A DNA stretch of 64,000 nucleotides from positions 410,864,299-410,928,298 of the forward strand of contig NC_053392.1 in assembly GCF_905171765.1 (NCBI RefSeq), written 5' to 3'. The notes under the pieces were generated by a model, which was not told the DNA's origin, did no database searches, and was given only the letters and a program-made list of their open reading frames with translations. The stretch is from Bufo bufo (taxonomy: Eukaryota; Chordata; Amphibia; Anura; Bufonidae). Shown in pieces: positions 31,073 through 43,049 of this stretch. Position 1 is the stretch's first letter. Each line of letters opens with the position of its first letter. A program made the position numbers and the translations under genes.

Positions 31073-33457
31073 AAACGCCTATGGGATCAACACATGATGA
31101 CGAGTAGAAGCAGCACACAAGCTCAAAGCCACCATCCTCCTCCTGGTCCAGCATCTTCAGCCACGTCAACCACTGCTGTCCTCCTTGCCCCCTCTCAACC
31201 ACCCGCCACTCCGCCTCTCACCTTCAGCAGTTCCATCTCATCTGCCCACAGTCAGGTGTCTGTAAAGGAAATGTTTGAGCGTAGGAAGCCAATGTCCCAG
31301 AGTCAACCCCTTGCTCGGCGTCTGACAGCTGGCCTGACGGAACTCTTAGCCCGCCAGCTTTTACCATACCAGCTGGTGGAGTCTGAGGCCTTCAAAAAAT
31401 TTGTCGCTTTTGGGACACCACAATGGAAGGTACCCGGACAAATTTTTTTTTCAAAAAAGGCAATCCCATACCTCTACTCAGTGATTTAAAAGGAAGTCAT
31501 GGCATCTCTGGCATACAGTGTTGGGGCAAGGGTCCATCTGACCACTGATACCTGGTCTTCAAAGCATGGTCAGGGCGGGTATATCACCTACACTGCGCAT
31601 TGGGTCAACCTGCTGACAGCTGACAAGCATGGAATGCGTGTCTCTGCAGTGGAGTTGGTGACACCGCCACGACTTACTGCCACCTTCTCTACTCCTCCTA
31701 CTCCATCCTCTTCCATAACCTCCTCGGCTGAGTCCTCTTCTGCTGCGGCGTCTGGCTGCACATCAACTGAATCCCCCCAGCTCCCCAGGGGCTATTCCAC
31801 ATCCCGGATACGACAGTGTCACGCTGTCTTGGGGTTGACTTGCCTGAAAGCAGAGAGCCACACCGGACCAGCACTCCTGTCCGCCCTGAACGGACAGGTG
31901 GATCAGTGGCTGACCCCGCACCAACTGGAGATCGGCAAAGTGGTGTGTGACAATAAAAGCAATTTGTTGGCGGCATTGAATTTGGGCAAGTTGTCACATG
32001 TGCCGTGCATGGCACATGTGTTGAATCTCATCGTACAATGCTTTGTGTCTAAGTACCCAGGCTTACAGGATGTCCTCAAGCAGGCCAGGAAGGTGTGTGG
32101 CCATTTCAGGCGTTCCTACACGGCCATGGCGCACTTTTCAGACATTCAGCGCCGAAACAACATGCCAGTGAGGCGCTTGATTTGCGACAGCCCGACACGT
32201 TGGAATTCAACACTCCTAATGTTCGACCGCCTGCTCCAACAAGAAAAAGCCGTCAACGAGTATTTGTATGACCGGGGTGCTAGGACAGCCTCTGCAGAGC
32301 TGGGAATTTTTTTGCCACGTTACTGGACGCTCATGCGCAATGCCTGTAGTCTCATGCATCCTTTTGAGGAGGTGACAAACCTAGTCAGTCGCACCGAAGG
32401 CACCATCAGCGACCTCATCCAATTTGTTTTCTTCCTGGAGCGTGCCCTGCGAAGAGTGCTGGATCAGGCTGTAGATGAGCGTGAAGAGGAAGAGTTGTGG
32501 TCACCATCACCACCAGAAACAGCCTTGTCATTATCGCTTGCTGGACCTGCGGCAACGCTGGAAGAGGAGTGTGAGGAAGAGGAGTCAGAGGAGGAATGTG
32601 GCTTTGAGGAGGAGGAAGACCAACCACAGCAAGCCTCCCAGGGTGCTCGTTGTTGTCACCTATCTGGGACCCGTGATGTTGTATGTGGCTGGGGTGAAGA
32701 ACAGACCGTCAATGACATCAGTGAGGACGAGGAACGGGAAATGAGTAGCTTGGCATCCAACCTTGTGCAAATGGGGTCTTTCATGCTGTCATGTCTGTTG
32801 AGGGACCCTCGTATAAAAAGGATGAAGGAGAACGACCTGTACTGGGTGGCCACGCTACTAGACCCCCGGTATAAGCAGAAAGATGCGGAAATGTTGCCAA
32901 CTTACCGAAAGTCAGAAAGGATGCAGCAGTTCAAAACAAAACTAAAAAATATGCTTTACACAGCTTATAAGGGGGATGTCACAGCACAACGGGAATCTAA
33001 CAGGGAAAGAGGTGAAAGTAATCCTCCTCCTACCACAACCACGGCGGCAAGGACAGGACGCTTTACAGATGTGTTGTTGATGGAGGACATGCAGAGCTTT
33101 TTCAGTCCTACACATCGCCACAGCCCTTCGGGATCCAGCCTTAGAGAACGACTCGACCGACAGGTAGCAGACTACCTCGCCTTAACTGCAGATATCGACA
33201 CTCTGAGGAGCGATGAACCCCTTGACTACTGGGTGTGCAGACTTGACCTGTGGCCTGAGCTATCCCAGTTTGCGATAGAACTTCTGGCCTGCCCCGCTTC
33301 AAGTGTCCTGTCAGAAAGGACCTTTAGTGCAGCAGGAGGCATTGTCACTGACAAAAGAAGTCGCCTCGGTCAAAAAAGTGTTGATTACCTCACCTTCATT
33401 AAGATGAATGAGGCATGGATCCCGAAGGGACTGACAGTGGGGGATACGTTTGGCTAA
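31073..33457 (+). pseudogene. hAT-3 transposase 3' part (catalytic and dimerisation domains)
   Basis: The frame cut at 22731 resumes here and runs to the stop at 33455-33457 with a single TAA at 31487-31489 (context YSVI*KEV). Candidate catalytic positions are intact: HLTTDTWSSKHGQG, KVVCDNKSN and VLSERTFSAAGG. The hAT motif PTRWNSTL is present, unlike in hAT-1. LLDPRYKQKDAEML and the closing TDKRSRLGQKSVDYLTFIKM mark the dimerisation domain. Sequence similarity to the hAT-1 protein is moderate, so it is a distinct family of the same ZBED-like group. Confidence 0.93.
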
Positions 33458-34139
33458 CAAAGGGCCTGATGACATGCCTTGGCCTCAAAATGGTCCCCAC
33501 GCTGCTGTATTTAATGTCTTTATACCGGATGACTTTCGTGAATTCTCCGCCACCAACTAGGGTTCAAGCCGCAATGTTTTAGTCACCTTTCTGCCTTGAA
33601 AACATCAATTTTTCCGGCCGCTGCTACAACAGCGGCTGCAACAATAACATTATTTTTCAGGCATGTGTACATGCCTAATTTTCTGGCCTCTGGTGCTGCA
33701 CTGTGGCTGCAAAAACAAAACAAAAAAAAAAGGCACATACAAGTGTCAATTCCCCTTTGTGATCGTTACCTTGTTGTGGTGAAGGGGCTTGCATATCACA
33801 ATGAAGCGATCATCACCTCTATGAGTGTGTTGGCAATGTTGCCACACCCCAAATGATAAGGCCGTTGCTTCATTATGATCAGACCAAAAGCGATCGGCTG
33901 AATAATTTTTCATAGAAAAAACATACATTTTTTAATATTATTTTTTAAGTTGTATGGGTGGGTTTTTAATACATAAAATAAAAAAATCATAATAAAGTCT
34001 CTTAATAGTTTATTAGAAATAATGCAGACAATTTAAAAAATCCCCATCAATTCCAATGCAAAGCAAGTACAAAGCTCAGAACTAAATTATTCCAGGATGT
34101 CGTAATGGTTCGTTAATTCGACAATGGTTAATCAATTCA
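33458..34139 (+). other. hAT-3 transposase 3' flank, no gene
   Basis: Non-coding transposon sequence follows the stop codon. It contains TGATCGTTACCTTGTTGTGG and an inverted relative of it near 33843-33895, an A-rich run at 33712-33732 and AT-rich DNA to 34010. I see no supported gene. Confidence 0.6.
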
Positions 34140-36310
34140 ACACACGTCCCCGGATAGGGGACGTAACAGGGATTAAACTGATAGGAATAGTACTAGTTAA
34201 GACACCACTCATATAGGGTGTCACAGCACATTGCTCCGTGCACGCGCAGTGCCCCAACTCTAGAGTAAGAGGACCGACCAAGCTGCTTTTTCCATCTCCC
34301 GGTTCCTAAAATCAATTCATTTTGGTGTATCAGAGTTTGGTCTGTCACTGTGAAGGCAGTCGAAGGTACCCGGCCTAAATTTTTTTTCACAAAAGGCAAT
34401 CCCACCCTGATATGGGACGTAAGAGGGATTAAACTGATGAGAATAGTACTACAGAAAATAGCACTCATATCGGGTGTGACAGTAAATTGCACGGCGCAGA
34501 CGCAGTGACTGTGGCGTGGATTCAAACAAAGAGGAGGGAGCCAGCATTTTTTTAACCATCTCCCCGTTCGAAAAATCAATTTAATAAATGGACCCTAGAT
34601 TGGGGACGTAACAGGGATTAAACTGATGAGAAGACAGAACTACAGAAAATACCACTCATATCGGGTGGGGCAGTAAATTGCACGGCGCAGACGCAGTGAC
34701 CGTAGCGTGGATTCAAACAAAGGGGAGGGAGCCAGCATTTTTTTTAACCATCTCCTCGTTCGAAAAATCTATTTAATAAATTGACCCCAGATTGGGGACG
34801 TAACAGGAATTAAACTGATGAGAAGAGAGAACTACAGAAAATACCACTCATATCGGGTGGGGCAGTAAATTGCACGGCGCAGACGCAGTGACCGTGGCGT
34901 GGATTCAAACAAAGGGGAGGGAGCCAGCATTTTTTTTAACCATCTCCCCGTTCGAAAAATCTATTTAATAAATTGACCCCAGATTGGGGACGTAACAGGG
35001 ATTAAACTGATGAGAAGAGAGAACTACAGAAAACACCACTCATATCGGGTGGGGCAGTAAATTGCACGGCGCAGACGCAATGACCGTGGCGTGGATTCAA
35101 ACAAAGGGGAGGGAGCCAGCATTTTTTTTAACCATATCCCTGTTCGAAAAATCAATTTAATAAATCGAATCCCAGATTGGGGACGTAACAGGGATTAAAC
35201 TGATGAGAAGAGAGAACTACAGAAAATACCACTCATATCGGGTGGGGCAGTAAATTGCACGGCACAGACGCAGTGACCGTGGCGTGGATTCAAACAAAGG
35301 GGAGGGAGCCAGCATTTTTTTTAACCATCTCCCCGTTCGAAAAATCAATTTAATAAATCGAATCCCAGATTGGGGACGTAATAGGGATTAAACTGATGAG
35401 AAGAGAGAACTACAGAAAATACCACTCATATCGGGTGGGGCAGTAAATTGCACGGCGCAGACGCAATGACCGTGGCGTGGATTCAAACAAAGGGGAGGGA
35501 GCCAGCATTTTTTTTAACCATCTCCCCGTTCGAAAAATCTATTTAATAAATTGACCCCAGATTGGGGACGTAACAGGAATTAAACTGATGAGAAGAGAGA
35601 ACTACAGAAAATACCACTCATATCGGGTGGGGCAGTAAATTGCACGGCGCAGACGCAGTGACCGTGGCGTGGATTCAAACAAAGGGGAGGGAGCCAGCAT
35701 TTTTTTAACCATCTCCCCGTTCGAAAAATCTATTTAATAAATTGACCCCAGATTGGGGACGTAACAGGGATTAAACTGATGAGAAGAGAGAACTACAGAA
35801 AATACCACTCATATCGGGTGGGGCAGTAAATTGCACGGCGCAGACGCAGTGACCGTGGCGTGGATTCAAACAAAGGGGAGGGAGCCAGCATTTATTTAAC
35901 CATCTCCCCGTTCGAAAAATCTATTTAATAAATTGACCCCAGATTGGGGACGTAACAGGGATTAAACTGATGAGAAGAGAGAACTACAGAAAATAGCACT
36001 CATATCGGGTGGGGCAGTAAATTGCAAGGCGCAGACGCAGTGACCGTGGCGTGGATTCAAACAAAGGGGAGGAAGCCAGCATTTTTTTAACCATCTCCCC
36101 GTTCGAAAAATCTATTTAATAAATTGACCCCAGATTGGGGACGTAACAGGGATTAAACTGATGAGAAGAGAGAACTACAGAAAATACCACTCATATCGGG
36201 TGGGACAGTAAATTGCACGGCACAGACGCAGTGACCGTGGATTCAAACAAAGGGGAGGGAGCCAGCGTTTTTTTAACCATCTCCCCGTTCGAAAAATCAA
36301 TTCAATTCAC
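34140..36310. repeat. 191-bp tandem array downstream of hAT-3 transposase
   Basis: About 11 units start at successive GGGGACGTAACAGGGATTAA words (34605, 34796, 34987, 35180, 35372, 35565, 35757, 35947, 36138), a spacing of 190-193 bp. Units also share CTCATATCGGGTGGGGCAGT and ATTCAAACAAAGGGGAGG. The first units are the most divergent and the central ones nearly identical, typical of local expansion. Confidence 0.93.
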
Positions 36311-36314
36311 CTTT

Positions 36315-36420
36315 CGGGGACCCTTGGTGTTGTACGTGGCTGTGTGGAGGAAGAAACCTTCAATGACATCAACGGGACATGGCTAGCTTGGTATCCAACC
36401 TTGTACAAATGGGGAGTTTG
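36315..36420 (+). pseudogene. Stray transposase fragment in the hAT-3 terminal region
   Basis: GTTGTACGTGGCTGTGTGGA and CCAACCTTGTACAAATGGGG match the hAT-3 coding region near 32668-32775 with a small deletion and many substitutions, in the same orientation. It is a relic of a related hAT coding sequence, left by deletion or captured by recombination. Confidence 0.7.
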
Positions 36421-36886
36421 CGGTTGGGCAAATGGACTGTTTGCGGTTGTTTGCGGTGCATTAAAAGGGGAGTTTGGTCTGTCAATGTCTGTGAAGCGGG
36501 CATAACCCTTACACTACCTGATCGATACAAAATCATACCTGATCGTATACACACACTGGATGTTTTAAACCACGTTGTTCAAAAAAAGATTGGATTGTTA
36601 GGTGATTTATGCCCTTTATGGATTAAAATCCAACTCTGCGTCAACTAAATAATTTTCCATGGGAGTTTTGCCATGGATCCCCCTCTGGCATGCCACAGTC
36701 CAGGTGTTAGTCCCCTTGAAACAACTTTTCCATCACTACTGTGGCTAGAAAGAGTCCCTGTGGGTTTTAAAATTTGCCTGCCTATTGAAGTCTATGGCGG
36801 TTCGCCCGGTTGCAAACATTTGCAGAAATTCGCGTTCGGCGTTCGCGAACGGAAAATTTTATGTTCGTGACATCACTACTAAGGGG

Positions 36887-36994
36887 TTGGTCACTTTCTT
36901 GCTACTTGTGACCAATGTGTATGTAAGATTACTATATGGCACTTACTAATATAGTCTTTGTTGATATTCTGTGCCGTTTGCTACATTTCATAAC
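36887..36994. other. Host intron remnant between hAT-3 and hAT-4
   Basis: About 108 bp of AT-rich sequence continues the host intron broken by hAT-3; it joins the sequence before 18114. I see no feature in it. Confidence 0.5.
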
Positions 36995-37909
36995 TAGTGT
37001 TGATCGAGCACCATAGTGTTCGGGTGCTCGGGGGCTCGGGTCGAACACATTGGGATGCTCGGGTGCTCAACCAAGCAGCCGAGTAAAATGGAAGTCAATA
37101 TGAGAACCCGAGCATTAAACCAGGCACCCCCTGCTCTGAAGAGAGGAGGGTGCCTGGTTCATAGGAAAAGGTCAGAAATGGATGGAAACACCACCGAAAT
37201 GGTTCGGCAACAGCATGGGGAGGATGTCTAGATGCATCTTGGACTCCCAGGTCGCTGCTGGGAACTATTTTGTCCGAGTAGTACGCCACTTTTACAGACT
37301 GACAATAATATGCACAAAACCGAAGATAAAAATCTATTTTAGATGAAAAATTCTTTCTTGTATATTTACTTGTATATAAAATGCTGCCCAAAAATACAAG
37401 GAAGAGGCACTCCGATACAACCTGTATATCACATAAAGGAGGGCCTCATTCACATTGTGGTACAATTGTTCGGGTAGTGGGACTCCTACACTCATAAAGC
37501 CTATGCACTAAGTGAAAGGGCTGCCAAAAATTACAAGGAACCAGCACTACAATACAACCTTTGTTACACATAAAGGAGGGCATTATACACAGCCTTGAAA
37601 AATTATGATTGATGGCCTGCTGGTATCCCTTAAAAACATTTGGAGCAAGGGCCTGCTGATCTGACAATCTAAAACATTATGGGTGAGGGCCTGCTGCCGC
37701 TTTGGTGACTCTAGATAACCTGGGCCTGATCGCACTTCCGAGTGACGGCGACAATCCATTCCGATGTCCTCCCTATCAACTTTTGATGTTATATTCAGAG
37801 TGAACCACGGTGACCATGGGAAATGGGGAATCAGGGTTTAATTCCGGAGAGGGAGCGTGAAAAACAGCTACGGCTACCACTTCCAAGCAAGGCAGCATGA
37901 GCGCAAATT

Positions 37910-38390
37910 ACCTATTAGGTATTATTAGGTGAGGGCCTGCTGGTGAGCTGACCCTGTAAAACATTGTAGGTGAGGGCCTCCTGGTGAGCTAACCGTCTAA
38001 AAGATTAGATGTGAGTGCCTGCAGCTGAGCTGACCCTGTGAAACATTGTAGGTGAGGGCCTGCTGGTGAGCTGACTCTCTAAAAATTATATGCGAGGGCC
38101 TGCAGCTGAGCTGGCCCTGTAAAACATTGTAGGTGAGGGCCTGCTGGTGAGCTGACCCTCTAAAAATTATATGCGAGGGCCTCCAGCTGAGCTGGCCCTG
38201 TAAAACATTGTAGGTGAGGGCCTGCTGGTCAGCTGACCCTCTAAATACGTATTTGCGAGGGTCTGCAGCTGAGATGACCCTGTAAAACATTGTAGGTGAG
38301 GGCCTGCTGGTGAGCTGACCCTCTATAAAATTATATGTGAGGGCCTACAGCTGAGCTGACCTTGTAAAACATTATATGCGAAGGGCAAAT
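37910..38390. repeat. 84-bp tandem array in hAT-4
   Basis: About five to six units of 84 bp share AAAACATTGTAGGTGAGGGC and CTGCTGGTGAGCTGACCCTC, alternating with GCGAGGGCCTGCAGCTGAGC. The dimeric look suggests a 42-bp ancestor. Confidence 0.82.
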
Positions 38391-38589
38391 ATGTGAGGGC
38401 TATATATGCGACGAATAAGCATGTTGATATGATGGAAGAGGAGGAGGAGGATGAGAAAAGAAAGATTCAACCATATACCCTTTTTTGTGGTGGAAGGGAT
38501 GCATGGGAATACAGTGTATTCAATACACCATAAGAGCCACGTTTAAAGTGTCTTTATGTTCAGCCGCTTTCCTCTGGTGGAGTAGAAAA

Positions 38590-39690
38590 GTCATGGTCAA
38601 TCCAGGCCTTGTTCATTTTTATAAGAGTCAACCTTTCAGCATTTTCGCTTAATACGCTTATCTGTTATAATGCCATTAGCTGTACTAAATACCCGCTCAG
38701 ACAAAACTCTGGCGGCAGGGCAGGCCAGCACCTCAAAGGCATAGAGCGCCAGTTCGTGCCACGTGTCCAGCTTGGACATCCAGTAGTTGTAAGGCACTCC
38801 TTCACCATCTTCCAAAATTTTTCCCTCTTTGTGACACTAGGCCACGCATCAGGGTGCTGGCGGGGTGTCATGAAACTGTCCCAGGCTTTGGAGAGTGTTG
38901 GAACTGCTATGTGTTCCCCTTGTCTCCCCTCCTCGGTTGGCCAAGGAACTACGGACTCTGCCTCCAGGGTTGTCAGATGGAAATTTTTGAAGCAATTTTT
39001 CAACAATGATTTTCTGATATGCCACCGTTTTGCTCATCCTCTCCACCAGAGGAATGAGAGATGAGAAGTTCTCTTTGTAGCGTGGGTCGAGAAGGGTGAA
39101 CAACCAGTAGTCCGTGTTGTCTAAAATGCATATGGGTTGCTGGAAAGGCAGCCTAACATGAAGTCAGCCATGTGTGCCAGAGTACTAACAGGCAATACTT
39201 CGCTGTCGTCAGCAGGAGGATCACTCTCAATCTCCTCATCCTCTTCCTCCTTTTCTGCCCACCCACGCTGAACAGATGGAATTAAACTTCCATGGGTACT
39301 ACCCTCTGTAGCAGAGGCAACCGTCTCCTGCTCCTCCTCTTCATCGTCCAATTCGCGCTGAGAAGACGAACTGAGGATGATCTGGCCATCACCCTGTGTA
39401 ATGTCTTTCTCCATATCTACCTCTTCCACATGCAAAGCGTCGTCCTTCATTGTGAGCAGCGAGCGTTTGAGTAGACACAGAAGTGGGATGGTTACGCAGA
39501 TAATAGGGTTATTTCTGCTCACCATCTATGTTGATTCCTCAAAGTTTCTTTAAACCTCACAGTTGTCAGACATCCATGCCTACTCCTTGCTTGTGAATAA
39601 CGGAAGCTGACTGGAAAGGCGACGACCATGTTGCAACTGGTATTCCACTACTGCCCTCTGCTGCTCACAAAGCCTGGCCAAGAGGGAGTG
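38590..39690 (-). pseudogene. hAT-4 transposase C-terminal half, decayed
   Basis: Reading left from 39690 the - strand gives ICVTIPLLCLLKRSLL, an acidic Glu/Asp-rich linker (DDEEEEQETVASATEG), STLAHMADFMLGCL, LLDPRYKENFSSLIPLVERM, and then the dimerisation region LACPAARVLSERVFS with further lesions. Several frame changes and stops separate these pieces. The BED finger and first catalytic region are missing. Confidence 0.85.
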
Positions 39691-39852
39691 TCAACTTTTT
39701 TACTTTTGTTTTAAAAAAAATGAGGGTGGTCAAAAAGTTGTGTTTTGGTTAGCAATTCACAATAATATTTACAAGAAATGGCAATTACATTGTTTTGTTT
39801 GGTAAATAGCTACTTAAATTTTGTGATATTTTGAAGTTTTATGTAAAATTCA
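39691..39852. other. Short unassigned AT-rich sequence
   Basis: 160 bp between the hAT-4 break and the L1-B start, with T- and A-rich runs and no gene. It is either host intron or unrecognised hAT-4 sequence. Confidence 0.4.
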
Positions 39853-40007
39853 CGGGGGCGTGGCCGGATGCCGGGAGCGCCGGACGTGTAAGAGCGCAGC
39901 TCGGTACCCTGTGAATTGAAGCGGCTCCCAGCGTGCCTCCAGGGGGTAAATTTATAATTAAAAATATTCTCCCCTGCCCTCCTGAATACCCCAGGTCCTA
40001 CCTGATG

Positions 40008-41090
40008 ATGACCAGGGGCAGGAAGAAGATCACTAGCCCCACGAATATGACTGTCTTCTTTCCTCCTGTGTCCCGCCTCTCAGAGGATTCTCCTCGCTCA
40101 CCTGCAAGCTCCACCACCTCTCCTGCGAAGCAGTCACCTGAAATCCTGCAAAATAAAAGGCACAGCAAGGAGCTGGTGAGTACAGAAAGTACCTTAACTG
40201 CCTTAACAAAAGCTGGGTCAAATAAAGAGCTCAGTAATGAAAACATTTCTATTGCTTTAAACATGTTTAAAGATTTGAAATACTCCATTCAAAGGGACTT
40301 CAGAGAGACTATAGCTACTATTCACTCAGATATGATATCTATTGGTGAGCGCACTGCTCACCTGGAAGACAAAATGGAGGAATTTGTGGCTGCTCATAAT
40401 ACACTGGTCGACGGTCACAATGTAATAGAGGATGAACTAGCTGTAATTAAACTAAAAATCGCTGATATGGAGGATCGCTCCAGGCAAAACGATATAAGAT
40501 TAAAAAATATTCCAGAATTGATCCATGATAACCAACTCAAGGAATTTGTTTCTGACCTAATTGTAGCATACTTACCAGATACTCCTAACTCTGAGCTAAT
40601 AATCGACAGAGTACATAGAGTGCCTAAACCTAAGTCACTTCCAGCCTCAATTCCTAGAGACGTGCTAGCGAGAATACATTTCTTCCACCTAAAAGAAGAA
40701 GTAATAAAAGAGGCTTAACATAAAAAAGACATTCCAGAGAGATTCCAAAATGTAGCTCTTTATGCATCCCCAGTCAAAATGTAGCTCTCAGATGTATCCC
40801 CAGTCACTCTTGCAAAAAGAAGAGAATACACCCAATATACTAAAACTCTCAGACAAAACAACATACCCTACAAATGGGGTTACCCTGTCAATCTCATTAT
40901 TCGTTATCACAACTCTACTTATATAATGAACTCTCCTTCTGAAACCGCTGATGCAATTCACAAGTGGAACCTAATCTTACCACAAGAGGGAGACAAACTA
41001 AAAGAAAAGACTCCTTCAGATTCACCTCCAAGGAAGAAACCAGCATCGCTCTCCCAGGAATGGACAAGAGTAGGATCCTCTCCACCATGA
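40008..41090 (+). pseudogene. L1-B ORF1 protein, one nonsense codon and a small tandem duplication
   Basis: ORF1p is the RNA-binding partner of L1 retrotransposition. The frame starts MTRGRKKITSPTNMTV, has a Ser/Pro-rich head, a coiled coil (ISIALNMFKDLKYSIQRDF to EDELAVIKLKIADMEDRS) and the RNA-binding block RLKNIPE...IIDRVHRVPKPK. A TAA at 40716-40718 interrupts it. Just after, a tandem duplication of about 29 bp (AAAATGTAGCTCT...CCCCAGTC at 40749 and 40778) shifts the frame. The C-terminal domain continues as VTLAKRREYTQYTKTLRQ to about 41090. Confidence 0.88.
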
Positions 41091-41343
41091 ATCCTTAGAA
41101 AACATACTCCCTGGAACTTACATTTATCTACTCTTAAGTATTCACACGACACCACCTGTGAACTTAAGTCCGACTAGCCCTGATCCATTTGATCTATTCA
41201 CCTCCTCAAATTATTGTCCTACGAAGTAATGTTTGGACTCTGGGTCCCTGTTGGACCACTGTTTGCTGTTTTCCTGTTCTTTTTTAATGTTTTATTTTAG
41301 GTTATCCCTACTCACACTTCACCAAGATGACAAGAATCTTAAA

Positions 41344-42359
41344 TCAAATAAGATGTCGCACTCGAAAAAATGGACCCCAAATCGGTGCACCTGTGTATTG
41401 AGACCACTCACTCAATGCAATAGGTAAATATTAAACAGTGTAACAGGGCACTCAAGAAATCGTGACCATGTGGTACAGTTTGATATCTTTATTACTATTA
41501 TGAATAATGTTACTCAAACAAATCAATTGTAATGATCGATAGATGAATCGATAAAATATTTGACAATATTGGATAAATGAATCGATAAAATATTTGACAA
41601 TATTGGATAAAAATAGTTGATTTACACAAGGGCTCAGAATAATATACAGCTGCTTTCCCCTTCTCATGTTCTATTATAGTATATAGGGATTGGATGTCCA
41701 ATGAACCCATTATCCAAGAGTCTTTAAATTTCAGTTGTTCTACTATTTGTATAATTTGTGTTGTGTCCTTAGTATAGGACTTCGTTTTTTGGACCCTTGG
41801 CTGTAGCATTTGATCTATATTTTCGGTACACAATAGAACATGGGGATTCTTGGAGTTTTATCTATTAAAAATTTGTGCTCCTCACTAGTTAAAATGCCTT
41901 TCTCATTTAGATCCAAAGTCTAAAGTCTGGAGAACCTTCGGTTGATATAAGGTAAGTTTTACTTGCAAGTAATTTTATAGCGGGACGCCGCTATCTACTT
42001 CATTTTCAGCGGGACGCTGCTGCAATTGGAAGTGGGACATAACAATATTCGATTGGACTGCACCAATACCCAGATGTATATACCAAATTTAGACTGAACA
42101 TTTAAATTTGAGATTGCATTTTATGACTGCCGATATTTGCACTATATTATTCTGAGCCCTTGTGTAAATCCACTATTTTTATCCAATATTGTCAAATATT
42201 TTATCGATTCATTTATCCAATATTGTCAAATATTTTATCGATTCATCTATCGATCATTACAATTGATTTGTTTGAGTAACATTATTCATAATAGTAATAA
42301 AGATATCAAACTGTACCACATGGTCACGATTTCTTGAGTGCCCTGTTACACTGTTTAAT
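41344..42359 (-). mobile_element. Penelope-like element fragment (PLE-2) with inverted terminal arms
   Basis: The 12-bp duplication AAGAATCTTAAA flanks it (41332-41343 and 42360-42371). Inverted arms of roughly 210 bp, 41430-41650 and 42140-42350, share CACTCAAGAAATCGTGACCA and ATATTTGACAATATTGGATA (twice in tandem in each arm). Inverted terminal repeats of this kind are frequent in Penelope-like elements. Between the arms is a fragment of reverse transcriptase on the - strand. Confidence 0.82.
41580..41945 (-). pseudogene. PLE-2 reverse transcriptase fragment
   Basis: On the - strand, NEKGILTSEEHKFLIDKTPR leads to PMFYCVPKI, then after a frame change TKSYTKDTTQIIQIVEQLKF and SLDIQSLYTIIEHEKGKA. 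The PKI and LD.QSLYT.I.HE.G blocks are characteristic of Penelope-like reverse transcriptases. No GIY-YIG endonuclease region is present. The fragment is short and broken. Confidence 0.75.
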
Positions 42360-42371
42360 AAGAATCTTAAA

Positions 42372-42583
42372 GTCTATTCACGGAAAAGGACATTGTCCTC
42401 CGCAATCAAAATCCTAAACCCTTTCCCAAGGTCACTTTACAAGCTTCTAAGATCTTTATGCAATGTTATGTATAATTTTACATTGAGTTTCCTTGTCTCA
42501 CCAAATGGGGATTAAAACTAGAAAACAGAAATGTGACATCTTTTGCATCCAGGAATCACACCTGAATGCTAACGATTCTCATA
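42372..42583 (+). pseudogene. L1-B ORF2 endonuclease, N-terminal piece
   Basis: After the PLE-2 duplication the L1 frame continues with degenerate endonuclease sequence including CDIFCIQESHLNAND, the QE.HL block that contributes a catalytic glutamate. Several stops precede it. The next endonuclease block is beyond the MITE and Tc1-like copy, and perhaps 60 codons between them are missing. Confidence 0.75.
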
Positions 42584-43049
42584 GGGCCAGATTTATCATT
42601 ACTCTGACAGCTCACTCCACTTTCACATATGGCTAAAGTCAGTTTTAGCCAAGTTAGATTTATGATCGGCCCTTTAAGACTGTAATAAATGTGGTTTGAC
42701 GGTAGCAGTTTATCCGCCAGTAAGCAGCTTTACAAAAGTCGCACATCTTTACGAAAAAGTTGCACGTTTTTATGAAAAAGTCGCATGTTCTATTAAAAAG
42801 CCTCATAAGATAAGCATGGTCCTCACTGGAGTGAAATTGCGACTTTTTTGCGACTTTTTAAATAGTCCCAATAGTAAATCTGTCTAGAGATTCATTTACA
42901 TAAGAAAACACGCCCACTTTCAGAAAACTGGCGAGCATAGTGCAGAGCAGAAAAAAGTCGCAAATTTATGCGCAGGTTTAGTGTTTGGGACTTTTTTGGG
43001 GACTTTTTCACTCCATTATTCTGACCTGAGCTAATGATAAATCTGGCCC
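42584..43049. mobile_element. MITE with GGGCCAGATTTATCATTA inverted ends
   Basis: 466 bp starting GGGCCAGATTTATCATTA and ending TAATGATAAATCTGGCCC. It contains repeated AAAGTCGCA and GTCGCACAT words and no gene. Its right side abuts the middle of the Tc1-like copy 2 transposase and its left side abuts L1, so the far half of that Tc1-like element was deleted. No target duplication can be identified. Confidence 0.8.

Larger units (their letters stand above)
18122..36878 (+). mobile_element. hAT-3: giant 18.8-kb hAT transposon with nested elements
   Basis: Ends TAGAGATGGCCCGAA and TTCGTGACATCACTA form imperfect terminal inverted repeats. The element is flanked by the exact 8-bp duplication CTAAGGGG (18114-18121 and 36879-36886), diagnostic of hAT. 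It inserted in the intron just after the RSK exon. It carries a transposase gene on the + strand, a 155-bp array before it and a 191-bp array after it. Later insertions are a Tc1-like element (18532-19584) and an ERV (22732-31072). Without them it would be about 9.4 kb. Confidence 0.95.
36995..39690 (-). mobile_element. hAT-4: truncated hAT transposon
   Basis: The left end TAGTGTTGATCGAGCACC (36995) resembles the other hAT termini and is followed by the repeated GGGTGCTCGGG and CGAGCATT words typical of hAT subterminal regions. An 84-bp array and the 3' half of a transposase on the - strand follow. At about 39690 the homology stops abruptly within the coding region and no partner end is found, so the 5' half was deleted. 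Confidence 0.82.
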
